NCBI GenBank assembly: GCA_023374045.1
Contig: CM041776.1
Coordinates: forward strand, 476,893,375 to 476,957,374
Direction of reading: 5' to 3'
DNA from: Limonium bicolor
Taxonomy: Eukaryota; Streptophyta; Magnoliopsida; Caryophyllales; Plumbaginaceae
Length of the DNA stretch: 64,000 nucleotides
Under the pieces are notes generated by a model. It was not told the DNA's origin. It saw only the letters and a program-made list of their open reading frames with translations, and made no database searches. Made by a program: the position numbers and the translations under genes. Positions 22,278 through 31,329 of the stretch are shown one piece after another; the first letter of the stretch is position 1; every line of letters begins with the position of its first letter.

Positions 22278-22665
22278 GTGTTGATTAGATTGATTAGGAA
22301 CTATTCGGGTTTTAGGTCCACTTATAACCTAAGATTAATAACTATGTCAGATAAAATTAATTATTAAAACCTAAGCTAGCTCACTGGAACCTATTATGAG
22401 TGCCACCTAATTTTTACCTAGATCAAATTAGGAAAGGAGAGTTCGGATTCGGGGGCTTGATATTCGACTTAATTAGGGTTCAATTACTTTCATTACCCCT
22501 AGAAGTCGTTTTTCCTCTACTTAGTTTATTACGAGTCGTTTTTAACCTAAGTGCACGCTTCTGTTTTTTTTAATTTTTAACGTTTCTTGACAGAAAATTA
22601 AAGTGGAAACTAAGAATACCTAAACTAGGGTTTCGGAGGCAGAATTAGGTCAAATTTTGTTTATG
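22278..22665 (-). repeat. Truncated reversed family B LTR
   Basis: Reverse complement of the right-hand part of the family B LTR, from about 30 bases inside its end back to the AAACAAAATTT segment next to the GTCCGTGG cluster. It lacks both LTR ends and shows no target duplication. It is a deletion or recombination remnant. Confidence 0.85.
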
Positions 22666-22668
22666 CCC

Positions 22669-24280
22669 TGATAAGTGTCCAAATGAGCATGATTTAGAGG
22701 TGTATTTCATGTATTATATTAGCACTTTTCTTGCTCATTTCTCCACTTTGGTTAGTTTTCCTCTAGTTTATGTTTTATTGGTTATATTACATATTTATAG
22801 GGTAAACATGAGGAAAACCAAGTTAGGAGCAAAATAGACGAAGAGACGAACGTGTAGGCGCAAACGGATCGAAAAACGGAGCTCAAACGAAGAATCTGGA
22901 GCCTGTCCAAGTTTGCAAAGGAAATACACATGTCCACCCATATATGGCCAGACACAAACAAGGACACGTTTGCACTAACAAACGTGTCCGACCATATATG
23001 GCCGGACGCAAACAAGGAGACACATTAACAAGACGCACAAGCATTTACATTCATAAACGCGTCCGACCATATATGGCCGAACGCAAACAAGGACGCATCA
23101 TATATGGCCAGAAGGCAGAAATTCTCTAGATTACGTCCGGTCATAAATGGCTGGACGTAAACCCGGACGCAAGGCCGGACGCGTGTGAACAAAGCCCAGA
23201 TCCAGAATTCATGCGAATAATTGTCTTTCGGCGCCGTTTTCTCCATTTCCTTCTTCATTTGCGGCACGTACAAACACATCCATCTACCCCATCAGCAATA
23301 TCAGGCGCCGCACTCCTTAAATCCCTCACGCATGCTCCTGCCCTGTCTTCTTCCTCCTTCTTTCTTCTATAAAAACCCACAACTTCTTCATCAAAAAAAG
23401 ACACAGAATCGATCATCTGATCACCACTACACCTCCATTCTATCTTCATTTCTCACGTACTCTCACCACCCCACCATTCTTCATTTTATTTTCTTTTCCA
23501 CATCACCACCACTCCATACTCACGTACTCAGCAAAAACAAAAGAAATAAGAAGAGAGGCAGCAGGAGCAAGAGCAAGAAGCAGACCCGTTTCTCCATTGA
23601 TTCCATTAATTTCCCATAGTTTCGGTAATTCACTTGTTTATTATAATATTTTGTTTATACTATTTTGTTGTTGTTTATTTTATTTCTACAAATTTCTATC
23701 ATTTAAGTATTCTAGCAGTTTAAATATCGTATTGATTACAGTCATTTATTTTTCCAGTCATTTAAATTTCTTGTCATTAATTTTCCAATTATTTAAATTA
23801 CCATTGTCCTTAAATTCCCGTAATCTAATTTCTGTCTTTTAAGTTCTGTCATTTAAATATTCTGTCATTTAATTTTATGTCATTTACATTTCAGTCAATT
23901 AAATTCCAGTTCTTTATTTAATTGTCATTTAAATTCAGTTCTTTATTTTCTAGTCATTTAAATTACTATCATTTAAATTCCCTTGTCATTTAAATTACCG
24001 TCATTTAAATTCCCTTGTTATTTAATTCCCTTGTCATTTAAATTCCAGCAATTTAATTCTACCATTTTTCTTTATTTTAATTCTATTATTTACTTAAACT
24101 GCATTTATTTTTATTCCTTTTTGTTCATTTATTTTTGGTCTTTTTTTTACTCTTGTTAAAAAATAATTTTGTTTAATTAAAGTTTATTAGCCTATTTAAA
24201 TATTTGCTTTTATTTATCTATTTACTGTTAATTTGCAATTTCTCACAAATCAAATTATCTTCTATGCATGCAAAACACTC
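22669..24280 (+). repeat. Athila-type 5' LTR and leader
   Basis: Starts TGATAAGTG. Positions 22937-23185 contain repeated GTCCGACCATATATGGCCGG-type palindromes. A TATA box (TATAAAA) lies at 23368-23374. The LTR end is not clear, and no PBS is recognised. Positions 23680-24060 are a degenerate TCATTTAAATTC array. The open frames at 23221-23619 and elsewhere are low-complexity and not supported. Confidence 0.65.
23680..24060 (+). repeat. Degenerate short tandem repeat, TCATTTAAATTC-type
   Basis: About twenty irregular copies of a 12-18 base motif (TGTCATTTAAATTC and variants with CAGT, CCTT or TTCTT spacers). It is AT-rich, lies downstream of the Athila TATA box and has no coding potential. 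Confidence 0.8.
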
Positions 24281-24440
24281 AAACCCGAGGTTCTCCACCA
24301 ATCAGTCCAAGACCGAACCCGAGCGCACTCTACTACAAGCATGAAGAAACCAGGGAAATCAAGGCATGGGTGATAACGAAGTCATAGATGAAATGGACCA
24401 CGAAAATCAACCACAACACCGTGCCCTCTCTGACTACCAC
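24281..24440 (+). pseudogene. gag: Athila gag, N-terminal piece
   Basis: One frame reads a KTEPERTLLQA segment, a stop, then from the ATG at 24366 MGDNEVIDEMDHENQ and RALSDY. The ERTL-then-RxLSDY layout is typical of Athila gag N-termini. The frame ends at 24440 where the Element 2 LTR begins. The next 200 or so residues expected in this family are absent from the other flank. Confidence 0.7.
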
Positions 24441-27400
24441 TCGAAATACCCCAAACTTAGATATGGTGTTTAAGTGATAAACTAAGTTATAAGGAGGCTA
24501 AATAATGCCTTAAAACATTTCTAATCAAAGAAAACATAAGGAAACACCAAAAGAGCAGTTTAAGCGAAAACGTGCTCTAAGCTTGGAGAGACTTGGGTGA
24601 CCACCCAAATATTGTTCTTAAACCTTAGTAATATCCTAATGGTCATTTTAAACCAATTACCAAAGAAAACCAAGCTTGAAAACAAGTTAAAACACAAAAT
24701 GTGCTTTAAGGAGTCTTAAAGCACATTTTTGAAAAATTGTCTTGTAAATGGGTTTTGAGTGGCTAAATGTCCATCATTACTCTTTAATTAACATGTGTAC
24801 TAATTAGTATCACATTAGGAAGTCTAAATCAATGGGAAATCAAAAATTTCACAAATATGTGCACTAATTTGTGAATAGTAACCAAATAGTGCCTAGTTTA
24901 GTCTTTAATCAATTAAGTCTAATTAATTGGTCAAACAAGACCATGACCAGCCTAATTAATGAAGGGGGCCGTTTTCTAAGGGTGTGAGTCACCAAGAGTG
25001 GCCAATTAATGTTAGAAGAAAAAGAGAAAAGTAACTTGTTACTATTTGCTTTAAGGAATCAAATATCTAATATGCTATCTCTCTCCTCCTTTCTTCATTC
25101 TTCACCATCTTCATCGATTTCTCTTGCTCTCTTTCTTCTCTCTCACGTAAGAAGCAACCTCCATGCTAGCTCCATCTCTTTTGCCCACATCTTGCTCATT
25201 AAGCTCCAAAATCAAAACCAAGCACATATATCTCTTAGTTAGCTCAAGCTCCTTCTTTCTATCTTTTCAAAACTTCAAGAGCCTCATTTTGGAGCCAAGG
25301 CAAATCGCCATTAGAGGAGGAAACTCAAGCTTGGAGACTCCATTAGCTTCTCCATTCTCTTAAGGTAAAGAAAATGTAAGAAAATCTAGGTTTCCATCAT
25401 GTTCTCTCCATGTCCGAAAATTATCACTCATGGGGTTCCATTTTATGCCTTGTTCTAGCTTGTTTTCTACTCTCCAAAGGATAAAGGAGGTCCTTCTTGC
25501 TTCACATCCAAGCTTGTCTTGAGAAACCAAGGTAAAACAACCACCTTAATACCTTAAAGCACATTTTTAACCTAGGGTTTGTTCCTTAGGGTTAATGTAT
25601 TATCTAGCACTCATTGGAGTCATTGGATATTGGTTAGAACATTGGCAAGGAGTTTTAAGTGGTGACCGAGATTGAGCAAGGAAAAATCTAAGGAGGAAAG
25701 TTTGTGAGCTTGTAAAAGAACAAGGTAAATTACTTACCTTAAGGTGTTTTATTGTTTAAGGGAATGGGATTTAGATATGTGATGAGTGTAGCTTAAGGTT
25801 TACATTAGAAAAGGCTACATACAACCTAGGAGAAACAATGACTATACTTGTGAACTTTTGACTAAGGAGCAAATGAGAAAAAGAGATAGTTTAAGAATAT
25901 CAAGGTGAATTACAAGAAGCATTTTATTTCAATGGGAGCCTTGTTGTGTGTATTCGCAGGTTAAAGGCAAATATATGTGGAAATTCAGTGGTTAAGATTA
26001 TTGTCATTTAAGGGCCTAAGTGCCAAGCATTTAAGTTTATACACTATATAATGATGTGGTGTAGTTTTGGTGTAAATTGTGTGTTAAGGTGTTGTGATGA
26101 GAATTTGAGTGATCTTGGTTGTTTGATGGTGAAAAACCAAGTGTTTGGGTGCAACAATATACTAGAGAACCCATGGCAAAATTTAGTGAAGAACTTAAGT
26201 GTTTAAGATGTTCTAAGGAGATTTCATGACTAAGGAAGTACTAGGAAGTTTTAGAGGTTGTCTTGATGAAAAGGGGTGAGATTAAGGTGTTTTAATGAGT
26301 TATAATGACTTAGGCATCACTATGAGGATTTAGGAATCAAAAGAATGTACTTGAGTATTTAGGACTTAGGCAAATGTTGGTAAACAACTAGGAAGGAAAT
26401 AATGTGTTGATGGATGGAAGCATAAGCTTGTGAAGGAACTTTAAGTAAATGCATAAAAGAGTTTAGATGGTGAAAGATGCTTGGGAGATGATGTTATAGT
26501 GGTGAGGAGCATTTGGCATAGTGGTTACATTAGGTATGAACCACCACCTAGAAACCTAGTGGAAAATATTACAAGTGTTGGCATGATTACAAGGAAAAAT
26601 GCATAATGATTAAGGTGGATGTTGGTGAGTGATTTAAAGTGTTTAGTGGTTGGCTTAAGGTGTATTTGAGGTGCCCAAATGAGGTTAGAACATATTAGGA
26701 ATATGAGGAGAAGTTTGGAGTTAAATGGGAATTTAGAAACAAGGTTCTGGAGCCGACCGACCTTAGGGACCGGACCTGCAAGGTCGGTCGAGCTCAATTT
26801 ACACTACCGGAAAGAGTCTCTGGAATCGACCGAACTTGGGGACCGGACTTACAAGTTCGGTCGGGCTTGTATTTTGTGTAGGAATTAAGTCTCTGGAATG
26901 GACCGACCTTGGGACCGGACTTGCAAGGTCGGTCATGCCTAGAATTTTGTACGGGAATTGGTCTCTGGAATCGACCGAACATAGGACCGGACTTGGCAAG
27001 TTCGGTCGGACTTAAATTTCCCACGGGAAAACTCTCGGGAATGGACCGACCTTGGGGACCGGACTTGCAAGGTCGGTCGGGGTAGAATTTTCAAACGTGA
27101 TAGGTTCTGGAATGGACCGACCTTGGGTAAGGTCGGTCGGTAAGTTCGGTCGAGCCTAAAACATAAAAAAAAGAAATTTTAAATTCTAAGGATGATAATT
27201 GGTAATAAGGTATGCCATTGGTAGGGTAGTAATGATTAGGACCCTAAGAACCTAAGGATTAAGTTAAGTAAAAAAACCTTAATGTTTAAAGTTAAGTTTA
27301 TAAGGTTAAGTGGCAAGGACTTAAGAGGGTATCGAATGGGAATCTTTAGGGACTAAGTGAGTTAAGTAAGGTGCAAATAACTAATGGCCTAAAATGAATC

Positions 27401-28638
27401 AATGTTTTAGGTTTGTGATTGGGACCCCGAGAAGGTTAAACAAACGACAGACGACGGTGAACGGTACAATCTTTCTTGTGACCTGCTTGCTAACGAGGTG
27501 TCCCTCGGCTTGTGTGCTATCTGTTTACTTGCTATGACTAAGACAAGATAAAGCATGCAACCGGTTATATTTGTTCTCGTTGTGTATGTTTTTCTTTACA
27601 CTAACCCACGAGACTTGAGATTGTTACTAACCAAGTTTAGTACTTACTGAGTTAGGAATAAGAGTTAAGTATTGGTGATTGTTGGTTAATACCCGTTAAG
27701 GTTTAACTAACACTTGGTGTTTAAGATTTCTACTAACTGGAACTTGAGTGAGGAAACCCGGGACTGACTCCGGTCATGCATGCTAAGGAAAGGGGGACGG
27801 TATCTGAATCAGATCCGCCCTCCGCTTAAGGACTTGTCTTCGGACTTGTAGCCTAGGGCCGGTTGCCGGCTCAGCTACGCTGGACTCCCGTCCAGGGTAG
27901 GTGGCATTAAGATGGTGCGGTAGGATCACCTAAATCCTAGGTTTGAGATTAAGCTACAACCATTTCCTTTCTAGGAACGGTTTGTATACTGAGGTTAAGT
28001 TAAGGTTAAGATTGAGGTAAGATAAGGACTGAGGTTAAGGAAATCAGAACTAAGGAGGGGGTACTAACCCGCTTGATAAGGGAACGCTTGTGTCGTTCAT
28101 TGTGTGTGAACTATGTATGTTCATCTGTGGATTGTTGTTTATTGCACTTCATATCATGCTTGTGTACTTAATCAATTTCCATGCTATCGACAATTAGTCG
28201 TCGTAGCCCCGTTAGCTTGGGGCCATGAGAGGGAGTACCAGCATTCGTGCTGACCCCCTTTGGGGCTGTTTTTACACTTGCAGGTAAGAGGCCCATGAAG
28301 TCACTCCACGAGAGTAGGAGCGGTTAGACTTAGGATGGGTTGTTTATTTTGAGTACGGGTTGCGCTTGTGCTCCCGTCTGTTTATATTGAAACTGATGTA
28401 AGTTTGTGATTATGACTTAGATACTTATACTCGTTGGTTGGTGGTATTGGTTGGTGGTATTTTGGTTGTGGTATTTGGTCAGTTGTTTATTTTGGATAAG
28501 TGTTGTAATATATAAGGCCGGTATATTCTAACGATCAGACCGTGGCAAGGTCCCGGTGTTTGTTATTTCCGCTGCGACGAGTTCGATTAAGTGTTAAGTT
28601 TTGCGATAACCACGATTGGCTTTGGACGGGGTGTTACA
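24441..28638 (+). repeat. 5' LTR of Element 2
   Basis: Nearly identical to 34959-39175. It ends GGGGTGTTACA. Positions 26752-27155 hold an array of GACCGACCTT...AAGGTCGGTC inverted-repeat units. A GGTGGTATT short repeat lies near 28437-28480. No credible gene is inside; open frames at 25009, 25163, 26525, 26679, 26794 and 26799 recur in the other LTR only as shadows, some crossing the repeat array. Confidence 0.94.
26752..27155 (+). repeat. Array of GGTCGGTC inverted repeats in Element 2 5' LTR
   Basis: Six or seven units, each about 38 bases of stem-loop form (CCGACCTT or CCGAACTT, a GGGACCGGACTTG centre, then AAGGTCGG or AAGTTCGG), spaced by about 25-30 bases that often contain CTCTGGAAT. 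Some arms read GACC and some GAAC. The 3' LTR (37288-37680) lacks part of one unit. Confidence 0.85.
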
Positions 28639-28643
28639 AAAAG

Positions 28644-28668
28644 TGGTATCAGAGCGTAGTTACGCTCT
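28644..28668 (+). promoter_or_regulatory. Primer binding site of Element 2 with overlapping perfect hairpin
   Basis: TGGTATCAGAGC at 28644-28655 is the initiator-Met tRNA-type site, five bases after the LTR end. ATCAGAGCGTA at 28648-28658 pairs perfectly with TACGCTCTGAT at 28661-28671, leaving a GT loop. Half of the site is therefore inside a stable stem. Confidence 0.87.
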
Positions 28669-28860
28669 GATCAAGAAATACCGGACATAGTAACCACCGA
28701 GTTAGGATATAAGTTAAGAAATAAGTGATGGGTTAAGGGTGTGAGCTGTTAGTGTGAGTAGAGTCAGATGACCACTAATAAGTGTGGATCGTCTTTACCG
28801 TCTACGGACGTTATAAATTCGTTAACCGAAACAGTGGTGGATACGAATCTAATGTGAGTT

Positions 28861-29505
28861 ATGATTGTTCAGATGTCAGGAAGGAGAGGCCGAGGCCGTC
28901 CCAGAGGCGACGAGACTGAGATACCGGAGGGGCAGACGATCGCGGAGATCGTAGCTGCCGCATTAGGGCACATGGGCTATCAGCCTGGTGTGGGTGCACC
29001 ACCTCCACCGCCACAACCCCGGGAACCGAATTGGGTGAAGAGCCTTGCAGACCTTCGACCCGCACACTTTAAGGGGGAGACCGATCCCGCCAAGCTTGAG
29101 GCGTATATCTCCGAGCTGGAGACCGCCTTCGAGACCCTTGACGTCCCTGCTGGAATCAAGGTGCGTCTGGCTGCTTTCTATCTGAAGGGGGCGGCAGGCG
29201 ATTGGTGGAAGCTGGTGAGGGCCGAGCATGTGGCCAATCCAGAGTTCGGCTGGGAGCAGTACACCGCCTTGCTACGAGCAAAGTACTACCCCGCCCATGT
29301 CCAGACGAAGAAGCGCTTGCAGTTGGATGCGCTTAAGCAGACCGACAAGATGACGGTGGACGAGTATTACTCAGAGTTCACCGCCTTGCTCCGTCTTCTG
29401 CCAGGTCTTGGATATTCAGACCAGATCCTGGTGGACCGCTTCTATGGCGGGCTTAGCCATCGACTCCGCTACGGCATGGGGCCGACGAGTTACACTACCT
29501 TGCAG
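28861..29505 (+). pseudogene. gag: Exon 1 of Element 2 gag: capsid-type Gag domain
   Basis: Open frame from the ATG at 28861; a second ATG at 28876 gives MSGRRGRGRPRG and matches the Element 1 start, so it is the likelier start. The N-terminus holds an AT-hook-like RGRPRG. A Pro-rich linker (PPPPPQP) is followed by the plant Gag domain: AKLEAYISELETAFE, GDWWKLVRAEHV, KYYPAHVQTKKRLQLD, MTVDEYYSEF and VDRFYGGLSHRLRY. The exon ends TTLQ at a CAG/GTAATA donor in phase 0. It is fully open. The reading continues into the intron only to a stop near 29527. Confidence 0.93.
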
Positions 29506-29586
29506 GTAATAAGAGGGAGATTTGAGTAAGTAAATGAGTAAGATTTAGATTATGGAAATAAGAGTGACTAATACTGTGGAAAGCAG
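29506..29586 (+). other. Intron 1 of Element 2 gag-AlkB gene
   Basis: The donor is GCAG/GTAATA and the acceptor is AAGCAG/GAG, 81 bases, phase 0, with several in-frame stops inside. It has the same position and phase as the 95-base intron in Element 1, and the intron sequences themselves are not similar by eye. Confidence 0.82.
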
Positions 29587-29837
29587 GAGTGCTATCATGC
29601 CGCTGCTAAGGTTGAGATAACTGTCCAGCTGAGGGACGAGGAGAATGCTAAGAGGAAGAATGCTGGTAAGAGCACGGAGAGCCAAGGGCAAGGTGGGTAC
29701 AAGAAACAGAAGTACCAGCCTCAGGCCCAGAAAAATCAGAACCAAAAGGGAAGGAGGAAAGGAGAAGGCTCCGGAAGAGCCATTGAAGTTGACGTACGCT
29801 TACGCAGCTACACCCCTGCGCTCTAGGGCGCCAAAGG
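29587..29837 (+). pseudogene. gag: Exon 2 of Element 2 gag: basic linker
   Basis: Begins ECYHAAAKVEIT and QLRDEENAKRKN and continues with a Gln/Lys-rich linker. One frameshift occurs in the Lys/Gly-rich middle. The downstream frame ends PLRSRAPKG, as in Element 1. Length is close to that of Element 1 exon 2 (276 bases there, 251 here). Confidence 0.8.
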
Positions 29838-29916
29838 GTAAGGGATTGATATTGAGTGAGTTGAGAGACAAGTAATAACCGTTTGAGATATGAGTACTAA
29901 TATTGCGAATGATCAG
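29838..29916 (+). other. Intron 2 of Element 2 gag-AlkB gene
   Basis: The donor is AAAGG/GTAAGG, close to consensus, and the acceptor is GATCAG/GATCTG, 79 bases, phase 1. It is equivalent in position and phase to the Element 1 intron at 6983-7066. Confidence 0.8.
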
Positions 29917-30257
29917 GATCTGAGACTGAGAAGGGAGCCGGTGGTGGCTACCAGCGACGCTACATCTGTAGGTGGTGTCACAAGGACCACCCCGGGCTCG
30001 ATTGCAAGGGGAATAAGGTGGAGTGCAACTATTGTGGGGTATACGGACACCGAGCATATGAGTGCTTCCGGAACCCCGCTAGCAGAGCCTATAGGCCCGA
30101 TACTAGGGGCAAGGGCAAGACCGATCAGGGAGCTGGATCTGACGGTCAGAGGAAGGTGCAGCAAGCTGCAGACAAGACCCACGGGTGACCCAGAAGTCGG
30201 GACCCACACTACACTTGGTGGACCGGGACGATGAGCCTGAACCCTCATCGAGGCCAG
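29917..30257 (+). pseudogene. gag: Exon 3 of Element 2 gag: double zinc knuckle
   Basis: Contains CRWCHKDHPGLDC (Cx2Cx3Hx4C) and CNYCGVYGHRAYEC (Cx2Cx4Hx4C), followed by an Arg/Lys/Gln-rich tail. A one-base shift near 30186 separates this from an acidic LHLVDRDDEPEP tail that matches the Element 1 exon 3 end. The open frames listed at 29890-30234 and 29913-30248 are shadows in other frames. Confidence 0.87.
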
Positions 30258-30391
30258 GTACCGCTATAACCACTTAGTAATAAAATTACCTGCTTACCGC
30301 ACATTATCATGCATTTTTGGTCAGTAATTGAGTTAAGTGAGAATGAGATAAGATTAGAACTTAAGGAAGATATAACCTACTACCACTTTAG
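30258..30391 (+). other. Intron 3 of Element 2 gag-AlkB gene
   Basis: The donor is GCCAG/GTACCG and the acceptor is CTTTAG/GAAGC, 134 bases, phase 1, AT-rich with a pyrimidine stretch before the acceptor. The spliced frame gives GSFNICYH, matching GSFSICYP in Element 1. Confidence 0.75.
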
Positions 30392-31127
30392 GAAGCTTCA
30401 ACATCTGCTACCATACCATCTACACCTAACCTGGAGAGTACACGACATCGAAACATAGACTTTCCAACCGAACAATGTCAGGTTATCCGCCCAGGTATGA
30501 TTCTATTAAGGGGATACCTGACACCCGAAGCACAAATAGCCATCATCAGAAGATGCAGTCAACTAGGAAGGGGACTGGGAGGTTTTTACACACCGGAGTA
30601 CCCAGGGGGAGCAAGGATGAAATTAAAAAATGATGAGCCTAGGCAAGGATTGGAATCCGTATGCCAAGAACTACCAAACCACGAGGTTGCAAGATGGAGT
30701 CTCACCCCGGGAATACCCGAAGAGTTCCATCCAGTTATTACACAAGTCGTGGAAATCGCTCAGCAGTTGGAAGCTGAACCGATTCCAGACATTCAAGCAG
30801 ACATTTGCATTGTGAACTTCTACGAGAAGGATGGGCGACTTGGACTACACCAGGATAAGGACGAGACAACGGAGTCTCTCGAAAGAGGGATACCCGTAGT
30901 GTCTTGGTCCATTGGGGATGATGTAGAGTTTTTATATGGCGAGCAGAAGCGTGCAGACCGTGCGAATAAATTGGTACTTAAGTCGGAGATGTATTAGTTA
31001 TGGAGGAGAATCAAGGATGTTGTACCATGGGATTAAGAGAATCAAGCTGAATACAGCATCGTCAGCAGTAATCAATGCGACGCATATGAGACCTGGGAGA
31101 TTAAACCTAACCTTTAGACAATATTAG
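30392..31127 (+). pseudogene. Exon 4 of Element 2 gag: AlkB-type 2OG-Fe(II) dioxygenase
   Basis: AlkB/ALKBH oxidative demethylase domain covering nearly the whole exon. Visible in order: VIRPGMILLRGYLTPEAQ, GGFYTPEYPGG, an MMSLGKDWNP segment in an alternate frame near 30630, IVNFYEKDGRLGLHQDKDE with the HxD iron ligands, PVVSWSIGDDVEFLYG, LVLKS-GD, YGGESRMLYHGI with the distal His, and RPGRLNLTFRQY at the end with the two 2OG-binding Arg. One shift follows the exon start, two compensating shifts bracket about 30630-30705 and another falls near 30995. All catalytic residues are nevertheless encoded. The closest known relatives by motif are plant ALKBH1-group proteins. The stop at 31125-31127 is followed by AATAAA 73 bases on. 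Confidence 0.94.
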
Positions 31128-31199
31128 ACATGTAATGTTAGAATGAGATGAGGAACGAGATGTAAGACTTAAGCACATGGTGTAAACAGGATGGTTATG

Positions 31200-31205
31200 A
31201 ATAAA
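31200..31205 (+). promoter_or_regulatory. AATAAA polyadenylation-type signal after the AlkB exon
   Basis: AATAAA lies 73 bases after the AlkB stop and upstream of the protease. It mirrors the Element 1 site (about 70 bases after its AlkB stop). It may end a short spliced transcript, which is an inference. Confidence 0.45.
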
Positions 31206-31329
31206 ATAACAGTGTTGTTCATATAAATTGTTATGACTCTTGTTATACCATCAATACTCATGAAGCTTGTGAACACAATTAGGTTATGGGCTCGGTTCAG
31301 AAGGTGCGCTAAGCATACTTACAGAGGCA

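Noticed and set aside
29890..30248. Two opposed open frames of more than 110 codons
   Set aside because: Both are off-frame shadows of the zinc-knuckle exon, which reads clearly in the spliced frame.
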